Part shown: positions 27,157 through 37,963 of the stretch, piece by piece
Numbering within the stretch: the first letter of the stretch is position 1
Layout: each line of letters opens with the position of its first letter
Assembly (NCBI RefSeq): GCF_002025705.1
Contig: NZ_CP018846.1
Span: 1,107,501 to 1,171,500, forward strand
From: Pseudomonas putida
GTDB taxonomy: Bacteria; Pseudomonadota; Gammaproteobacteria; Pseudomonadales; Pseudomonadaceae
Reading direction: 5' to 3'
DNA length: 64,000 bases
Translations under genes and position numbers: made by a program
Notes under the pieces: model-generated
Seen by the model: the letters and a program-made list of their open reading frames with translations, nothing else
Told to the model about the DNA's origin: nothing
The model's database searches: none

Positions 27157-29919
27157 ATGGGCGAACTGGCCAAAGAAATCCTCCCGGTCAATATCGAAGA
27201 CGAACTGAGACAGTCTTACCTCGACTACGCGATGAGCGTGATTGTCGGGCGAGCGCTGCCCGATGCGCGTGACGGCTTGAAGCCCGTGCATCGCCGCGTC
27301 CTCTATGCAATGAGCGAACTGGGCAACGACTGGAACAAGCCGTACAAGAAATCCGCCCGTGTGGTCGGTGACGTGATCGGTAAGTACCACCCGCACGGCG
27401 ACACTGCGGTCTACGACACCATCGTGCGTATGGCCCAGCCGTTCTCGCTGCGCTACCTGCTGGTCGACGGCCAGGGCAACTTCGGTTCGGTCGACGGTGA
27501 CAACGCCGCGGCCATGCGATACACCGAAGTGCGCATGACCAAGCTGGCCCACGAGCTGCTGGCCGACCTGCACAAGGAAACTGTCGACTGGGTGCCCAAC
27601 TACGATGGCACCGAGCAGATCCCGGCGGTCATGCCGACCCGCATCCCCAACCTGCTGGTCAACGGTTCCAGCGGTATCGCCGTGGGCATGGCGACCAACA
27701 TCCCGCCACACAACCTCGGTGAAGTCATCGATGGTTGCCTGGCGCTGATCGACAACCCGGACGTCACCATCGATGAGCTGATGCAGTTCATCCCGGGTCC
27801 GGACTTCCCGACTGCCGGCATCATCAACGGCCGTCAGGGCATCATCGAGGCCTACCGTACCGGCCGTGGCCGCATCTACATGCGCGCCCGTTCCGAGATC
27901 GAAGACATCGACAAGGTCGGTGGCCGCCAGCAGATCGTCGTCACCGAACTGCCGTACCAGCTGAACAAGGCCCGCCTGATCGAGAAGATCGCCGAGCTGG
28001 TCAAAGAGAAGAAGATCGAAGGCATCACCGAGCTGCGCGACGAGTCCGACAAGGACGGCATGCGTATCGTCATCGAGCTGCGCCGCGGCGAGGTGCCGGA
28101 GGTGGTGCTCAACAACCTCTATCAGCAGACCCAGCTGCAGAGCGTGTTCGGTATCAACGTGGTTGCTCTGGTCGACGGTCGTCCGCGCCTGCTCAACCTC
28201 AAGGACCTGCTCGAAGCGTTCGTCCGTCACCGTCGTGAAGTGGTGACCCGCCGTACCGTGTTCGAGCTGCGCAAGGCTCGCGAGCGTGGCCATATCCTTG
28301 AAGGCCAGGCGGTCGCGCTGTCCAACATCGACCCGGTCATCGCCCTGATCAAGGCCTCGCCGACGCCGTCCGAAGCCAAGGAAGCCCTGGTTTCCACGCC
28401 GTGGGAATCCAGCGCCGTACAGGTCATGGTCGAGCGCGCCGGCGCCGATTCCTGCCGCCCTGAAGACCTGCCAGAACAGTACGGCCTGCGTGAAGGCAAG
28501 TATTACCTGTCGCCGGAACAGGCCCAGGCCATCCTCGACCTGCGCCTGCATCGCCTGACCGGCCTGGAGCACGAGAAGCTGCTGGCCGAGTACCAGGAGA
28601 TCCTGGAACAGATCGGCGAGCTGATCCGCATCCTCAGCAGCGCCCAGCGCCTGATGGAAGTGATCCGCGAAGAGCTGGAAGCGATCCGTGCCGAGTACGG
28701 CGATGCCCGTCGTACCGAAATCCTCGATGCCCGTCACGACCTCAACTACGGCGACATGATCCCGGAAGAAGAGCGCGTGGTGACCATCTCCCACGGCGGC
28801 TATGCCAAGACCCAGCCGTTGTCCGCGTACCAGGCCCAGCGCCGTGGCGGCAAGGGCAAGTCGGCCACCGGCGTGAAGGACGAGGACTACATCGAGCACC
28901 TGCTGGTCGCCAACAGCCATGCCACCCTGCTGCTGTTCTCCAGCAAGGGCAAGGTGTACTGGCTGAAGACCTACGACATCCCTGAAGCGTCGCGCGCCGC
29001 CCGTGGTCGCCCGCTGGTCAACCTGCTGCCGCTGGAGGAGGGTGAGCGCATCACCGCCATGTTGCAGGTCGACCTTGAGGCCCTGCAGCAGAACGCCGAC
29101 CCTGAAGAAGAGCTGGAAGACGGCGATGACGGTGTCATCGAAGGCGAAATCGTCGAAGCAGAAGAAATCGACGAGGAAGACGGCGACACCCCTGAGTGGG
29201 TGGCCGAGCCTACCGGCGCTTATATCTTCATGGCGACTGCTTCCGGTACCGTCAAGAAGACGCCGCTGGCACAGTTCGCCCGCCCACGCTCCAGCGGCCT
29301 GATCGCCCTGAAGCTGAAGGAAGGCGACACCCTGATCGCTGCGGCGATCACCGACGGCGCCAAGGAAGTCATGATGTTCTCCGACGCCGGCAAGGTGATC
29401 CGCTTCGCCGAAAGCGTGGTCCGCGAAATGGGCCGTACTGCCCGTGGTGTGCGTGGCATGAAGCTGGGCAAGGGGCAGCAGATCATTTCGATGCTGATTC
29501 CGGAGTCCGGTGCGCAGATCCTCACCGCTTCCGAGCGTGGCTTCGGCAAGCGCACCCCGCTGTCCAAGTTCCCGCGTCGCGGGCGGGGCGGCCAGGGCGT
29601 CATCGCCATGGGTACCAAGGGGCGCAACGGCCTGCTGATCGGCGCCATCCAGGTGCAGGAAGGCGAGGAGATCATGCTGATTTCCGACCAGGGCACCTTG
29701 GTGCGCACGCGGGTTGGTGAAGTGTCGAGCCTGGGCCGTAACACCCAGGGTGTGACGCTGATCAAGCTGGCCACCGACGAAACCCTGGTGGGCCTGGAGC
29801 GTATCCAGGAGCCATCCGAGGACGAGCTCGATGATGTGGTCGAGACGGATGAAGAGGGCGTCGAGGCCGATGCGCCGGATGATGAAGCTGCAGGCGCCGA
29901 AGAGGCCCCGCAGGAATAA
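27157..29919 (+). CDS. gyrA: DNA gyrase subunit A
   Basis: This 920-residue breakage-reunion subunit of DNA gyrase introduces negative supercoils with GyrB. The catalytic Tyr122 (AAMRYTE) is present. The quinolone-resistance region is wild type for Pseudomonas, with Thr83 and Asp87 in HGDTAVYD. The GyrA box QRRGGKGK that wraps DNA begins the C-terminal beta-pinwheel. An acidic insert (about residues 645-685, rich in Glu and Asp) interrupts the pinwheel, and the extreme C-terminus is also acidic ([21 protein letters not shown]); both are usual in pseudomonads. It ends 18 bases before a strong terminator. Confidence 0.97.
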   Translation: MGELAKEILPVNIEDELRQSYLDYAMSVIVGRALPDARDGLKPVHRRVLYAMSELGNDWNKPYKKSARVVGDVIGKYHPHGDTAVYDTIVRMAQPFSLRYLLVDGQGNFGSVDGDNAAAMRYTEVRMTKLAHELLADLHKETVDWVPNYDGTEQIPAVMPTRIPNLLVNGSSGIAVGMATNIPPHNLGEVIDGCLALIDNPDVTIDELMQFIPGPDFPTAGIINGRQGIIEAYRTGRGRIYMRARSEIEDIDKVGGRQQIVVTELPYQLNKARLIEKIAELVKEKKIEGITELRDESDKDGMRIVIELRRGEVPEVVLNNLYQQTQLQSVFGINVVALVDGRPRLLNLKDLLEAFVRHRREVVTRRTVFELRKARERGHILEGQAVALSNIDPVIALIKASPTPSEAKEALVSTPWESSAVQVMVERAGADSCRPEDLPEQYGLREGKYYLSPEQAQAILDLRLHRLTGLEHEKLLAEYQEILEQIGELIRILSSAQRLMEVIREELEAIRAEYGDARRTEILDARHDLNYGDMIPEEERVVTISHGGYAKTQPLSAYQAQRRGGKGKSATGVKDEDYIEHLLVANSHATLLLFSSKGKVYWLKTYDIPEASRAARGRPLVNLLPLEEGERITAMLQVDLEALQQNADPEEELEDGDDGVIEGEIVEAEEIDEEDGDTPEWVAEPTGAYIFMATASGTVKKTPLAQFARPRSSGLIALKLKEGDTLIAAAITDGAKEVMMFSDAGKVIRFAESVVREMGRTARGVRGMKLGKGQQIISMLIPESGAQILTASERGFGKRTPLSKFPRRGRGGQGVIAMGTKGRNGLLIGAIQVQEGEEIMLISDQGTLVRTRVGEVSSLGRNTQGVTLIKLATDETLVGLERIQEPSEDELDDVVETDEEGVEADAPDDEAAGAEEAPQE

Positions 29920-29937
29920 GCAAGCGTGAAACCCGAG

Positions 29938-29963
29938 CGGGGCGACCAAGGTCGCCCCGTTTG
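29938..29963 (+). terminator. Terminator after gyrA
   Basis: CGGGGCGACC (29938-29947) pairs perfectly with GGTCGCCCCG (29950-29959) and is followed by TTTGA. The T run is short, but the stem is very stable and the place is right. Confidence 0.82.
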
Positions 29964-29988
29964 ACTGATTAGGCCGGGCAATGCCTGG

Positions 29989-30079
29989 CCCTGTGGGAGC
30001 GGGCTTGCCCGCGAATGAGGCACCGCGGTGCATGGCACCGGCTTTGCCGGTGTTCGCGGGCAAGCCCGCTCCCACAGGG
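29989..30079. repeat. REPIN between gyrA and serC
   Basis: CCCTGTGGGAGCGGGCTTG... (29989-30015) and its inverted copy ending CCCACAGGG (30053-30079) flank a short hairpin ACCGGCTTTGCCGGT. It is a classic P. putida REP pair and lies 45 bases upstream of serC, so the serC promoter must be very close to the gene, or transcription must pass through the repeat. Confidence 0.9.
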
Positions 30080-30124
30080 TTCCCGCAGAACTAGCTGTTT
30101 AGATCTATTAGAGCGAGAGTGGAT

Positions 30125-31210
30125 GTGAGCAAACGAGCCTTTAACTTCTGCGCAGGCCCTGCCGCGCTTCCTGACGCTGTGTTGCAGCGTGCCCAGGCCG
30201 AGATGCTGGACTGGAACGGCAAGGGCTTGTCGGTGATGGAAATGAGCCATCGCAGCGACGACTACGTGGCCATCGCCGAAAAGGCCGAGCAGGACCTGCG
30301 TGACCTGCTGTCCGTCCCCTCCAACTACAAGGTCCTGTTCCTGCAGGGCGGTGCCAGCCAGCAGTTCGCCGAAATTCCGCTGAACCTGCTGCCGGAAAAC
30401 GGCACGGCCGACTACGTCGAAACCGGCATCTGGTCGAAAAAGGCCATCGAGGAAGCGCGCCGCTTCGGCACCGTCAATGTCGCCGCCAGCGCCAAGCCCT
30501 ACGATTACCTGGCCATTCCTGGCCAGAACGAGTGGAAGCTGACCAAGAACGCCGCCTACGTGCACTATGCGTCCAACGAAACCATCGGTGGCCTGCAGTT
30601 CGACTGGGTTCCAGAAACCGGCGAAGTACCGCTGGTGGTCGACATGTCCTCCGACATCCTCTCGCGCCCGATCGACGTTTCGCAGTACGGCATGATCTAC
30701 GCTGGCGCACAGAAGAACATCGGCCCGAGCGGCCTGGTGGTGGTGATCGTCCGTGAAGACCTGCTCGGCCGCGCCCGCAGCAGCTGCCCGACCATGCTCG
30801 ACTACAAGGTCGCGGCTGACAACGGCTCGATGTACAACACCCCGGCCACCTATTCCTGGTACCTCTCAGGCCTGGTGTTCGAGTGGCTCAAGGAGCAGGG
30901 TGGCGTCGAGGCCATGGAGCAGCGCAACCGCGCCAAGAAAGACCGCCTGTACGGCTTCATCGACGCCAGCGAGTTCTACACCAACCCGATCAGCCACAAT
31001 GCCCGTTCGTGGATGAACGTGCCGTTCCGCCTGGCTGACGAGCGCCTGGACAAGGCGTTCCTGGCCGGCGCCGACGCCCGTGGCCTGCTCAACCTCAAGG
31101 GCCACCGTTCGGTCGGCGGCATGCGCGCCTCGATCTACAACGCCCTGGGCCTGGAAGCGGTAGAGGGCCTGGTGGCTTACATGGCTGAATTCGAGAAGGA
31201 GCACGGCTGA
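30125..31210 (+). CDS. serC: Phosphoserine aminotransferase SerC
   Basis: This 361-residue PLP enzyme makes phosphoserine from 3-phosphohydroxypyruvate and also serves pyridoxine synthesis. The N-terminal FNFCAGPAALP and QGGASQQFAEIP are hallmarks, and the PLP Lys lies in YAGAQKNIGPSG. The GTG at 30125 is chosen because it gives MSKRAFNF, the start known for Pseudomonas SerC; a GTG two codons earlier (30119) is also open. The stop overlaps the pheA ATG (TGATG), so serC and pheA are translationally coupled. Confidence 0.94.
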   Translation: MSKRAFNFCAGPAALPDAVLQRAQAEMLDWNGKGLSVMEMSHRSDDYVAIAEKAEQDLRDLLSVPSNYKVLFLQGGASQQFAEIPLNLLPENGTADYVETGIWSKKAIEEARRFGTVNVAASAKPYDYLAIPGQNEWKLTKNAAYVHYASNETIGGLQFDWVPETGEVPLVVDMSSDILSRPIDVSQYGMIYAGAQKNIGPSGLVVVIVREDLLGRARSSCPTMLDYKVAADNGSMYNTPATYSWYLSGLVFEWLKEQGGVEAMEQRNRAKKDRLYGFIDASEFYTNPISHNARSWMNVPFRLADERLDKAFLAGADARGLLNLKGHRSVGGMRASIYNALGLEAVEGLVAYMAEFEKEHG

Positions 31211-32304
31211 TGTCCGAACAGGAACTCAAAGCCCTGCGCGTACGCATCGACAGCCTCGACGAGAAGATCCTCGAGCTGATCAGCGATCGCGCCCGTTGCG
31301 CCGAAGAAGTGGCGCGGGTCAAGACCGCTTCCTTGCCTGAGGGCGAAAAGCCGGTGTTCTACCGCCCTGAGCGCGAAGCTGCCGTGCTCAAGCGCGTGAT
31401 GGAGCGCAACAAGGGCCCGCTGGGCAACGAAGAGATGGCGCGGTTGTTCCGCGAAATCATGTCGTCCTGCCTGGCCCTGGAAGAGCCACTCAAGGTTGCC
31501 TACCTCGGCCCTGAAGGCACCTTCACCCAGGCTGCGGCCATGAAGCACTTCGGCCACGCCGTGGTCAGCCGCCCGATGGCGGCCATCGACGAAGTGTTCC
31601 GTGAAGTGGCGGCTGGTGCCGTCAATTTCGGCGTGGTGCCGGTGGAAAACTCCACCGAGGGTGCGGTCAGCCATACCCTGGACAGCTTCCTTGAGCACGA
31701 CATGGTGATTTGCGGCGAAGTCGAGCTGCGCATCCACCATCACCTGCTGGTGGGTGAAAGCACCAAGACCAACAGCATCACCCGCATCTACTCCCACGCC
31801 CAGTCCCTGGCCCAGTGCCGCAAGTGGCTGGACGCGCACTACCCGAACGTCGAACGCGTTGCTGTTTCGAGCAATGCCGAGGCGGCCAAGCGGGTCAAGG
31901 GCGAGTGGAACTCGGCGGCGATCGCTGGCGACATGGCGGCCAACCTGTATGGTTTGACCCGCCTGGCTGAAAAGATCGAAGACCGCCCGGACAACTCCAC
32001 GCGCTTCCTGATGATTGGTCAGCAGGAAGTGCCGCCGACCGGCGACGACAAGACCTCGATCATCGTCTCGATGAGCAACAAGCCAGGTGCGCTGCACGAG
32101 CTGCTGGTGCCGTTCCACGAGAACGGTATCGACCTGACCCGTATCGAAACCCGCCCGTCGCGCAGTGGCAAGTGGACCTACGTGTTCTTCATCGACTTCG
32201 TCGGCCACCACCGCGACCCGCTGATCAAGGCGGTGCTGGAGAAGATCAGCCAGGAGGCTGTGGCGCTCAAGGTGCTGGGGTCCTATCCGAAGGCGGTGCT
32301 TTGA
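31210..32304 (+). CDS. pheA: Bifunctional chorismate mutase/prephenate dehydratase PheA
   Basis: This 364-residue P-protein makes phenylpyruvate from chorismate by way of prephenate. Residues 1-90 are an AroQ-type chorismate mutase (LRVRIDSLDEKILELISDR). Residues about 95-270 are the dehydratase (YLGPEGTFTQ, VPVENSTEGAV, the TRF motif in NSTRFLMIG). The C-terminal ACT domain (GALHELL and IETRPSR) binds phenylalanine for feedback inhibition. All catalytic and regulatory motifs are present. It overlaps serC. A REPIN follows, and the next gene is tyrA-aroA; the hisC2 gene found at this junction in P. aeruginosa is absent. Confidence 0.95.
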   Translation: MSEQELKALRVRIDSLDEKILELISDRARCAEEVARVKTASLPEGEKPVFYRPEREAAVLKRVMERNKGPLGNEEMARLFREIMSSCLALEEPLKVAYLGPEGTFTQAAAMKHFGHAVVSRPMAAIDEVFREVAAGAVNFGVVPVENSTEGAVSHTLDSFLEHDMVICGEVELRIHHHLLVGESTKTNSITRIYSHAQSLAQCRKWLDAHYPNVERVAVSSNAEAAKRVKGEWNSAAIAGDMAANLYGLTRLAEKIEDRPDNSTRFLMIGQQEVPPTGDDKTSIIVSMSNKPGALHELLVPFHENGIDLTRIETRPSRSGKWTYVFFIDFVGHHRDPLIKAVLEKISQEAVALKVLGSYPKAVL

Positions 32305-32314
32305 TTTGAGAGGG

Positions 32315-32438
32315 TTGGGGTCGCTTCGCGCCCCATCGCGACACAAGGCCGCTCCTGCAGGTATTGTGCAGACCTCGAAACTGTACTGGTCCCTGTAGGA
32401 GCGGCCTTGTGTCGCGATGGGCTGCAAAGCAGCCCCAA
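32315..32438. repeat. REPIN between pheA and tyrA-aroA
   Basis: Arms 32315-32361 (TTGGGGTCGCTTCGCGCCCC...) and 32391-32438 (...GGGCTGCAAAGCAGCCCCAA) are inverted copies of the GTAGGAGCGGCCTTGTGTCGC type, about 30 bases apart. This is the last REP-type repeat seen in the window. Confidence 0.88.
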
Positions 32439-32482
32439 TGGGTCTCCCAGACTGCTTAGATTTCAGAACAGGGTTCGCAACA

Positions 32483-34723
32483 GTGGTAAATGCAGCAAAA
32501 ACCAAACCCGCGCCAATCATCGATCGCTTGGTCGTGGTTGGTCTCGGCCTGATCGGCGGCTCCTTTGCCAAAGGGTTGCGTGAAAGCGGCCTGTGCCGCG
32601 AAGTGGTCGGTGTCGACCTCGATGCCCCGTCGCGCAAGCTGGCAGTGGACCTGGGCGTGGTCGATCGCTGCGAAGCCGACCTCGCCGCCGCCTGTGTCGG
32701 CGCCGATGTCATTCAGCTCGCCGTGCCGATCCTGGCCATGGAAAAGGTCCTGGCCCGCCTGGCCCAGCTCGACCTCGGTGACGCGATCATCACCGACGTC
32801 GGTAGCGCCAAGGGCAATGTCGTGCGTGAGGCGCGTGCCGTCTTCGGCGAACGCCTGCCGCGCTTCGTTCCCGGCCACCCGATCGCCGGCTCCGAGCAAA
32901 GTGGGGTTGAGGCCGCCAACGCCACCCTGTTCCGTCGTCACAAAGTCATCCTCACACCACTGGAGGAAACCGACCCGGCCGCCCTGGCCTTGGTCGATCG
33001 CCTGTGGCGCGCGCTGGATGCCGATGTCGAGCACATGCCGGTGGAGCGCCATGACGAAGTGCTGGCTGCCACCAGCCATCTGCCGCACCTGCTGGCCTTC
33101 GGCCTCGTCGATTCGTTGGCCAAGCGCAATGAAAACCTCGACATCTTCCGGTACGCTGCGGGAGGTTTCCGCGATTTCACGCGAATCGCCGGTAGCGACC
33201 CGACCATGTGGCACGACATCTTCCTCGCCAACCGCGAGGCTGTCCTGCGCACCCTCGACACATTTCGCAGCGACCTCGACGCCTTGCGCGACGCGGTCGA
33301 TGCTGGGGACGGGCACCAGCTGCTGGGTGTTTTCACCCGTGCACGCGTTGCCCGCGAGCATTTCAGTAAAATCCTGGCCCGCCGGGCCTATGTGGACGCT
33401 ATGAACGCCAACGATCTGATTTTCCTGGCCCAACCGGGTGGCCGCCTGACCGGGCGAATCCGCGTACCGGGCGACAAGTCGATTTCCCACCGTTCGATCA
33501 TGCTCGGCTCGCTGGCCGAAGGCACGACCGAAGTCGAAGGTTTCCTCGAGGGCGAGGATGCCCTGGCGACCCTGCAGGCATTCCGTGACATGGGTGTGGT
33601 CATCGAGGGCCCGAACCACGGCCGCGTGACTATTCATGGCGTCGGCCTGCACGGCCTCAAGCCGCCACCAGGTCCGCTGTATGTCGGCAACTCCGGCACT
33701 TCGATGCGCCTGCTCTCCGGCCTGCTGGCCGGCCAGTCGTTCGATGTCACCATGACCGGCGACGCCTCGCTGTCCAAGCGCCCGATGAACCGTGTGGCCA
33801 ACCCGCTGCGCGAAATGGGTGCCGTGGTCGAGACTGGCCCGGACGGCCGCCCACCGCTGACCATTCGTGGTGGTAGCAAGCTGAAAGCGCTGACCTACAC
33901 GCTGCCGATGGCCAGCGCCCAGGTCAAATCCTGCCTGCTGCTGGCGGGCCTGTACGCTGAAGGCAAGACCACCGTCACCGAGCCGGCGCCGACCCGTGAC
34001 CACACCGAGCGCATGCTGCGCGGCTTCGGCTACTCGGTCGAAAGCAACGGCCCGGTCGCTTCGCTGCAGTCTGGTGGCAAGCTCACCGCCACCCGCATCG
34101 AAGTGCCGGCGGACATCTCTTCGGCTGCGTTCTTCCTGGTCGCTGCATCGATCGCCGAAGGCTCCGAGCTGGTGCTCGAGCACGTCGGCATCAACCCGAC
34201 CCGTACCGGCGTGATCGATATCCTGCGCCTGATGGGCGGCGACATCACCCTGGAGAACCAGCGTGAAGTCGGCGGCGAGCCAGTGGCCGACCTGCGCGTG
34301 CGTGGCGCCAAGCTCAAGGGCATCGACATCCCTGAAGAACTGGTGCCACTGGCCATTGACGAGTTCCCGGTGCTGTTCGTGGCTGCCGCCTGCGCCGAAG
34401 GGCGTACTGTGCTGCGCGGAGCCGAAGAGCTGCGGGTGAAGGAGTCCGACCGTATTCAGGTGATGGCTGATGGCCTGATCACCCTGGGTATCAAGTGCGA
34501 GCCGACCCCGGATGGCATCATCATCGATGGTGGCCAGATCGGCGGTGGCGAAGTGCACGGCCACGGTGACCACCGTATCGCCATGGCCTTCAGCGTTGCT
34601 TCGCTGCGTGCCAGTGCGCCGATCCGCATCCATGACTGCGCCAACGTCGCCACTTCGTTCCCGAACTTCCTCAAGCTGTGCGCCGATGTCGGTATCCGTG
34701 TCGCCGAAGAGGGCAAGTCGTGA
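32483..34723 (+). CDS. aroA: Fused prephenate dehydrogenase / EPSP synthase (TyrA-AroA)
   Basis: This 746-residue fusion joins two enzymes of aromatic amino-acid synthesis. Residues about 1-295 are cyclohexadienyl/prephenate dehydrogenase (NAD site [20 protein letters not shown] with active-site His). Residues about 305-746 are 5-enolpyruvylshikimate-3-phosphate synthase ([34 protein letters not shown], and KESDRI near the end). The fusion is normal in Pseudomonas. The GTG at 32483 (AGGG nine bases upstream) is preferred because the ATG codons further upstream (32417, 32438) lie in or against the REPIN arm. The stop overlaps the cmk GTG. Confidence 0.94.
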   Translation: MVNAAKTKPAPIIDRLVVVGLGLIGGSFAKGLRESGLCREVVGVDLDAPSRKLAVDLGVVDRCEADLAAACVGADVIQLAVPILAMEKVLARLAQLDLGDAIITDVGSAKGNVVREARAVFGERLPRFVPGHPIAGSEQSGVEAANATLFRRHKVILTPLEETDPAALALVDRLWRALDADVEHMPVERHDEVLAATSHLPHLLAFGLVDSLAKRNENLDIFRYAAGGFRDFTRIAGSDPTMWHDIFLANREAVLRTLDTFRSDLDALRDAVDAGDGHQLLGVFTRARVAREHFSKILARRAYVDAMNANDLIFLAQPGGRLTGRIRVPGDKSISHRSIMLGSLAEGTTEVEGFLEGEDALATLQAFRDMGVVIEGPNHGRVTIHGVGLHGLKPPPGPLYVGNSGTSMRLLSGLLAGQSFDVTMTGDASLSKRPMNRVANPLREMGAVVETGPDGRPPLTIRGGSKLKALTYTLPMASAQVKSCLLLAGLYAEGKTTVTEPAPTRDHTERMLRGFGYSVESNGPVASLQSGGKLTATRIEVPADISSAAFFLVAASIAEGSELVLEHVGINPTRTGVIDILRLMGGDITLENQREVGGEPVADLRVRGAKLKGIDIPEELVPLAIDEFPVLFVAAACAEGRTVLRGAEELRVKESDRIQVMADGLITLGIKCEPTPDGIIIDGGQIGGGEVHGHGDHRIAMAFSVASLRASAPIRIHDCANVATSFPNFLKLCADVGIRVAEEGKS

Positions 34724-35406
34724 ATTCGCAAGCACCGGTCATCACCATCGACGGCCCAAGCGGCTCGGGCAAGGGTACCGTTGCCGGCATCCTCGCTCGC
34801 GAGCTGGGCTGGAAGCTGCTGGATTCCGGCGCGCTTTACCGCTTGCTGGCGTTCAACGCCAGCAACCACGGCGTCGATCTGACCAACGAAGAGCTGCTCA
34901 AGGCCCTGGCCGCCCATCTGGATGTACAGTTCATCGCCGCCGAGCCGGGTAAGCTTCAGCAAATCATCCTCGAGGGCGAGGACGTCAGTAACGTCATTCG
35001 TACCGAGACGGTCGGCGCCGGTGCGTCGATGGTCGCCTCGCTGCCGGCAGTGCGTGAAGCATTGCTGCAGCGTCAGCGCGCCTTCCGTGAAGCGCCAGGC
35101 CTGATCGCCGACGGCCGCGACATGGGTACCGTGGTGTTCCCGGACGCGCCGCTGAAGGTTTTCCTTACCGCCAGCGCCGAGGAGCGTGCCCGTCGCCGCT
35201 ACCTGCAGTTGAAGGGCAAGGGTGAAGATGTTAGTCTGTCGAGTCTGCTAGATGAGATTCGTGCGCGCGATGAGCGTGACACCCAGCGTGTAGTGGCCCC
35301 GCTGAAACCAGCGGTCGACGCCATTCAGCTGGACTCTACCGAGTTGTCCATCGAGCAGGTGCTGCAACGTATCAGGAGCGAGCTCGCCCAGCGCGACTTG
35401 GTCTGA
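34720..35406 (+). CDS. cmk: Cytidylate kinase
   Basis: This 228-residue (d)CMP kinase makes (d)CDP for nucleic-acid precursors. The P-loop [13 protein letters not shown] is at the N-terminus, GALYRLLA and the Arg-containing [13 protein letters not shown] bind CMP, and the RARRRYLQL lid region follows. The GTG at 34720 overlaps the tyrA-aroA stop (GTGA), with a GAGGG site upstream. The conserved order aroA-cmk-rpsA-ihfB is that of most gamma-proteobacteria. Confidence 0.95.
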   Translation: MNSQAPVITIDGPSGSGKGTVAGILARELGWKLLDSGALYRLLAFNASNHGVDLTNEELLKALAAHLDVQFIAAEPGKLQQIILEGEDVSNVIRTETVGAGASMVASLPAVREALLQRQRAFREAPGLIADGRDMGTVVFPDAPLKVFLTASAEERARRRYLQLKGKGEDVSLSSLLDEIRARDERDTQRVVAPLKPAVDAIQLDSTELSIEQVLQRIRSELAQRDLV

Positions 35407-35530
35407 TAGCCAGGAGAGCAGGCAGGGGCACCAGTCAACGTCCTGCCGGCTTTCCTTTACTTAAAACAAACCCACATTGTCTGGAATGTGGCGAGGGGCG
35501 TCTGTTTCGCCCGAATCTACAGGAATTAAA
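35407..35530 (+). promoter_or_regulatory. rpsA: rpsA leader with two stem-loops
   Basis: CCACATT/AATGTGG (35472-35478 with 35485-35491, loop GTCTGG) is followed directly by GGGCG...CGCCC (from 35496) and then by the AGGAA ribosome site. Consecutive hairpins before the start resemble the structured rpsA leaders through which S1 represses its own translation in E. coli. That role here is inference. Confidence 0.45.
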
Positions 35531-37207
35531 ATGAGCGAAAGCTTTGCAGAACTCTTTGAAGAAAGCCTGAAAACCCTCAATCTTCAGCCGGGTGCCATCA
35601 TCTCCGGTATCGTTGTCGACATCGACGGCGACTGGGTTACCGTACACGCTGGCCTGAAGTCCGAGGGCGTCATCCCGCTCGAGCAGTTCTACAACGAAGC
35701 TGGCGAGCTGACCATCAAGGTCGGTGACGAAGTTCACGTTGCGCTGGACGCGGTCGAAGACGGCTTTGGCGAAACCAAACTGTCCCGTGAAAAAGCCAAG
35801 CGCGCCGAGTGCTGGATTGTTCTGGAAGCAGCTTTCGCCGCCGAAGAAGTGGTCAAGGGCGTTATCAACGGTAAGGTTAAGGGCGGCTTCACTGTCGACG
35901 TTAACGGCATCCGTGCGTTCCTGCCGGGCTCCCTGGTTGATGTCCGCCCAGTGCGCGACACCACCCACCTGGAAGGCAAAGAGCTGGAATTCAAGGTCAT
36001 CAAGCTGGACCAGAAGCGCAACAACGTTGTCGTTTCCCGTCGCAGCGTGCTGGAAGCCGAGAACTCCGCCGAGCGCGAAGCCCTGCTGGAAACCCTGCAG
36101 GAAGGCCAGCAAGTCAAAGGTATCGTCAAGAACCTCACCGACTACGGCGCATTCGTGGACCTGGGCGGTATCGACGGCCTGCTGCACATCACCGACATGG
36201 CTTGGAAGCGCATCAAGCACCCATCGGAAATCGTTAACGTTGGCGACGAAGTCGACGTACGCGTTCTGAAGTTCGACCGTGAGCGCAACCGCGTTTCCCT
36301 GGGTCTGAAGCAGATGGGCGAAGATCCGTGGGTAGCTATCACTGCACGTTACCCAGAAGGTACTCGTGTACAGGCTCGCGTTACCAACCTGACCGACTAC
36401 GGCTGCTTCGCTGAGCTGGAAGAAGGCGTTGAGGGTCTGGTACACGTTTCCGAAATGGACTGGACCAACAAGAACATCCACCCGTCGAAAGTCGTTCAGG
36501 TTGGCGACGAAGTGGAAGTCATGGTTCTGGACATCGACGAAGAGCGTCGTCGTATCTCCCTGGGCATCAAGCAGTGCAAGTCCAACCCATGGGAAGACTT
36601 CTCCGGCCAGTTCAACAAGGGTGACAAGATCACCGGTACCATCAAGTCGATCACCGACTTCGGTATCTTCATTGGTCTGGACGGCGGCATCGACGGTCTG
36701 GTTCACCTGTCCGACATCTCCTGGAACGAAACCGGCGAAGAAGCCGTACGTCGTTTCAAGAAGGGCGACGAGCTGGAAACCGTCATCCTGTCGGTTGACC
36801 CAGAGCGCGAGCGCATCTCCCTGGGCATCAAGCAGCTGGAAGACGATCCGTTCTCCAACTTCGTTGCTGTCAACGACAAGGGCGCTATCGTCAAGGGCAT
36901 CGTGAAAGAAGTTGACGCCAAAGGCGCCATCATCACCCTGGCCGACGACATCGAAGCCACTCTGAAAGCTTCCGAAATCAGCCGTGACCGCGTTGAAGAC
37001 GCGCGTAACGTCCTGAAAGAAGGCGAAGAGATCGAAGCCAAGATCATCAGTGTTGACCGCAAATCGCGCGTCATCAGCCTGTCGATCAAGTCGAAAGACG
37101 ACGCTGAAGAGCGTGAAGCCATCCAGAGCCTGAAAAACGCTCCGGAAGCGGCTGCCGACACCACCATGGCTGCGCTGCTGCGCGAAGCAATGGCCAAGCA
37201 GAACTGA
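35531..37207 (+). CDS. rpsA: 30S ribosomal protein S1
   Basis: This 558-residue protein brings mRNA to the 30S subunit. Six S1 (OB-fold) repeats can be followed through the sequence, the recurring phrases being [21 protein letters not shown] segments such as [16 protein letters not shown] and [16 protein letters not shown], each followed by [12 protein letters not shown] strands. The start at 35531 (AGGAA site) gives the usual [12 protein letters not shown] opening; the longer frame does not. Codon use is strongly biased, as in other highly expressed genes. A strong terminator follows. Confidence 0.97.
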   Translation: MSESFAELFEESLKTLNLQPGAIISGIVVDIDGDWVTVHAGLKSEGVIPLEQFYNEAGELTIKVGDEVHVALDAVEDGFGETKLSREKAKRAECWIVLEAAFAAEEVVKGVINGKVKGGFTVDVNGIRAFLPGSLVDVRPVRDTTHLEGKELEFKVIKLDQKRNNVVVSRRSVLEAENSAEREALLETLQEGQQVKGIVKNLTDYGAFVDLGGIDGLLHITDMAWKRIKHPSEIVNVGDEVDVRVLKFDRERNRVSLGLKQMGEDPWVAITARYPEGTRVQARVTNLTDYGCFAELEEGVEGLVHVSEMDWTNKNIHPSKVVQVGDEVEVMVLDIDEERRRISLGIKQCKSNPWEDFSGQFNKGDKITGTIKSITDFGIFIGLDGGIDGLVHLSDISWNETGEEAVRRFKKGDELETVILSVDPERERISLGIKQLEDDPFSNFVAVNDKGAIVKGIVKEVDAKGAIITLADDIEATLKASEISRDRVEDARNVLKEGEEIEAKIISVDRKSRVISLSIKSKDDAEEREAIQSLKNAPEAAADTTMAALLREAMAKQN

Positions 37208-37223
37208 GTTCTGTTTGATCGGT

Positions 37224-37258
37224 AAAAAAAAGGGTGGCCTTCGGGCCACCCTTTTTTT
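37224..37258 (+). terminator. Rho-independent terminator after rpsA
   Basis: An A run, the stem AGGGTGGCC/GGCCACCCT with loop TTCG, and a T run (37252-37258) form a textbook terminator 16 bases after the rpsA stop. Its symmetry means it could also serve the convergent gene at 37370-37963. Confidence 0.96.
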
Positions 37259-37369
37259 ATGCGTTCAAGATTTAGAGTGCTGGCTGTAGCGGCTTTATCG
37301 AGGTGTCGAGCTACCGCTGGCGCGGGGCAAGGCCGCGCCATCCGCAAGTTGTCTCAGAGCTGAAAGGCG

Positions 37370-37963
37370 TTACCGAACAGCTGGCTCCGGGCGCGAAACG
37401 CCAGTTGCCGAGCTCATTCCCAGGGTTTTCAAGTCCGCTGCCGAAGGCGTGAACGTCACGGTATAGCGGCTCAGGTCATTTTCGTTGCGCTGGAAATGCA
37501 CTGCAACTCGCTTGCCTTCCCACGAGATGGTCTTCATCTCATAAGAGGCGCCCGAACTTAACTGAATACGACGGTTCAGGCTTGAGCCAGGCTGCCCGAG
37601 TGTATCGGTCAGAAAATCATCGACCAGTTCGAGGCTGCTGGAGTTGCCGGTCAGCATCAGCTGGCTGATTGCGCCATCCTTCAGCGCTGCGAAAAGCTGA
37701 TACCCCGAACTGATCGGAAGGTAAGGCAGTCCGTGAATCTCATACCGATCTGGGTCCGTGGTGCTGGTCCGGCACAGTGTCGGTTGGCGCGGGCTGCTGT
37801 CGGGGCATTCAGGGACCTGGGCTTTGAAATCGCCGTGAAACGGAACGCCTAAAAACTCGGAAGGCTCATCGTCCCAAGGCTGGGTGTGGTGGGCGGATTG
37901 AGCGAAAGTGCCAGTGGCGCTTACCAGGGTCGCCAGGGCGAGCGAAAGGGGGGTTATCCGCAT
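37370..37963 (-). CDS. Secreted hypothetical protein
   Basis: I do not recognise a named family for this 197-residue protein. It has a good signal peptide (MRITPLSLALATLVSATG, cut near TFAQSA), so it should be periplasmic. The mature part has two Cys residues (VPECPDSS and TLCRTS) that may form a disulfide, and a mixed alpha/beta-looking body (GYQLFAALKDGAISQLMLTG; VAVHFQRNENDLSRYTVTF). The start at 37963 is chosen for its AAGGAT site and signal peptide. Conserved hypothetical proteins of this kind occur between rpsA and ihfB in related pseudomonads. It faces rpsA and is divergent from ihfB. Confidence 0.75.
   Translation of the reverse strand: MRITPLSLALATLVSATGTFAQSAHHTQPWDDEPSEFLGVPFHGDFKAQVPECPDSSPRQPTLCRTSTTDPDRYEIHGLPYLPISSGYQLFAALKDGAISQLMLTGNSSSLELVDDFLTDTLGQPGSSLNRRIQLSSGASYEMKTISWEGKRVAVHFQRNENDLSRYTVTFTPSAADLKTLGMSSATGVSRPEPAVR

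Noticed and set aside
27130..30075. Very long antisense reading frame opposite gyrA (981 codons)
   Set aside because: It mirrors the gyrA codons in a high-GC gene, has no ribosome site at its start, and shows no recognisable protein motif. The same applies to the long frames opposite ngg, asnO, rpsA and tyrA-aroA.
32417..32482. Extended N-terminus of TyrA-AroA starting at ATG 32417 or 32438
   Set aside because: These codons lie in or directly beside the right REPIN arm, have no ribosome site, and would add a tail unlike the family; GTG 32483 fits better.
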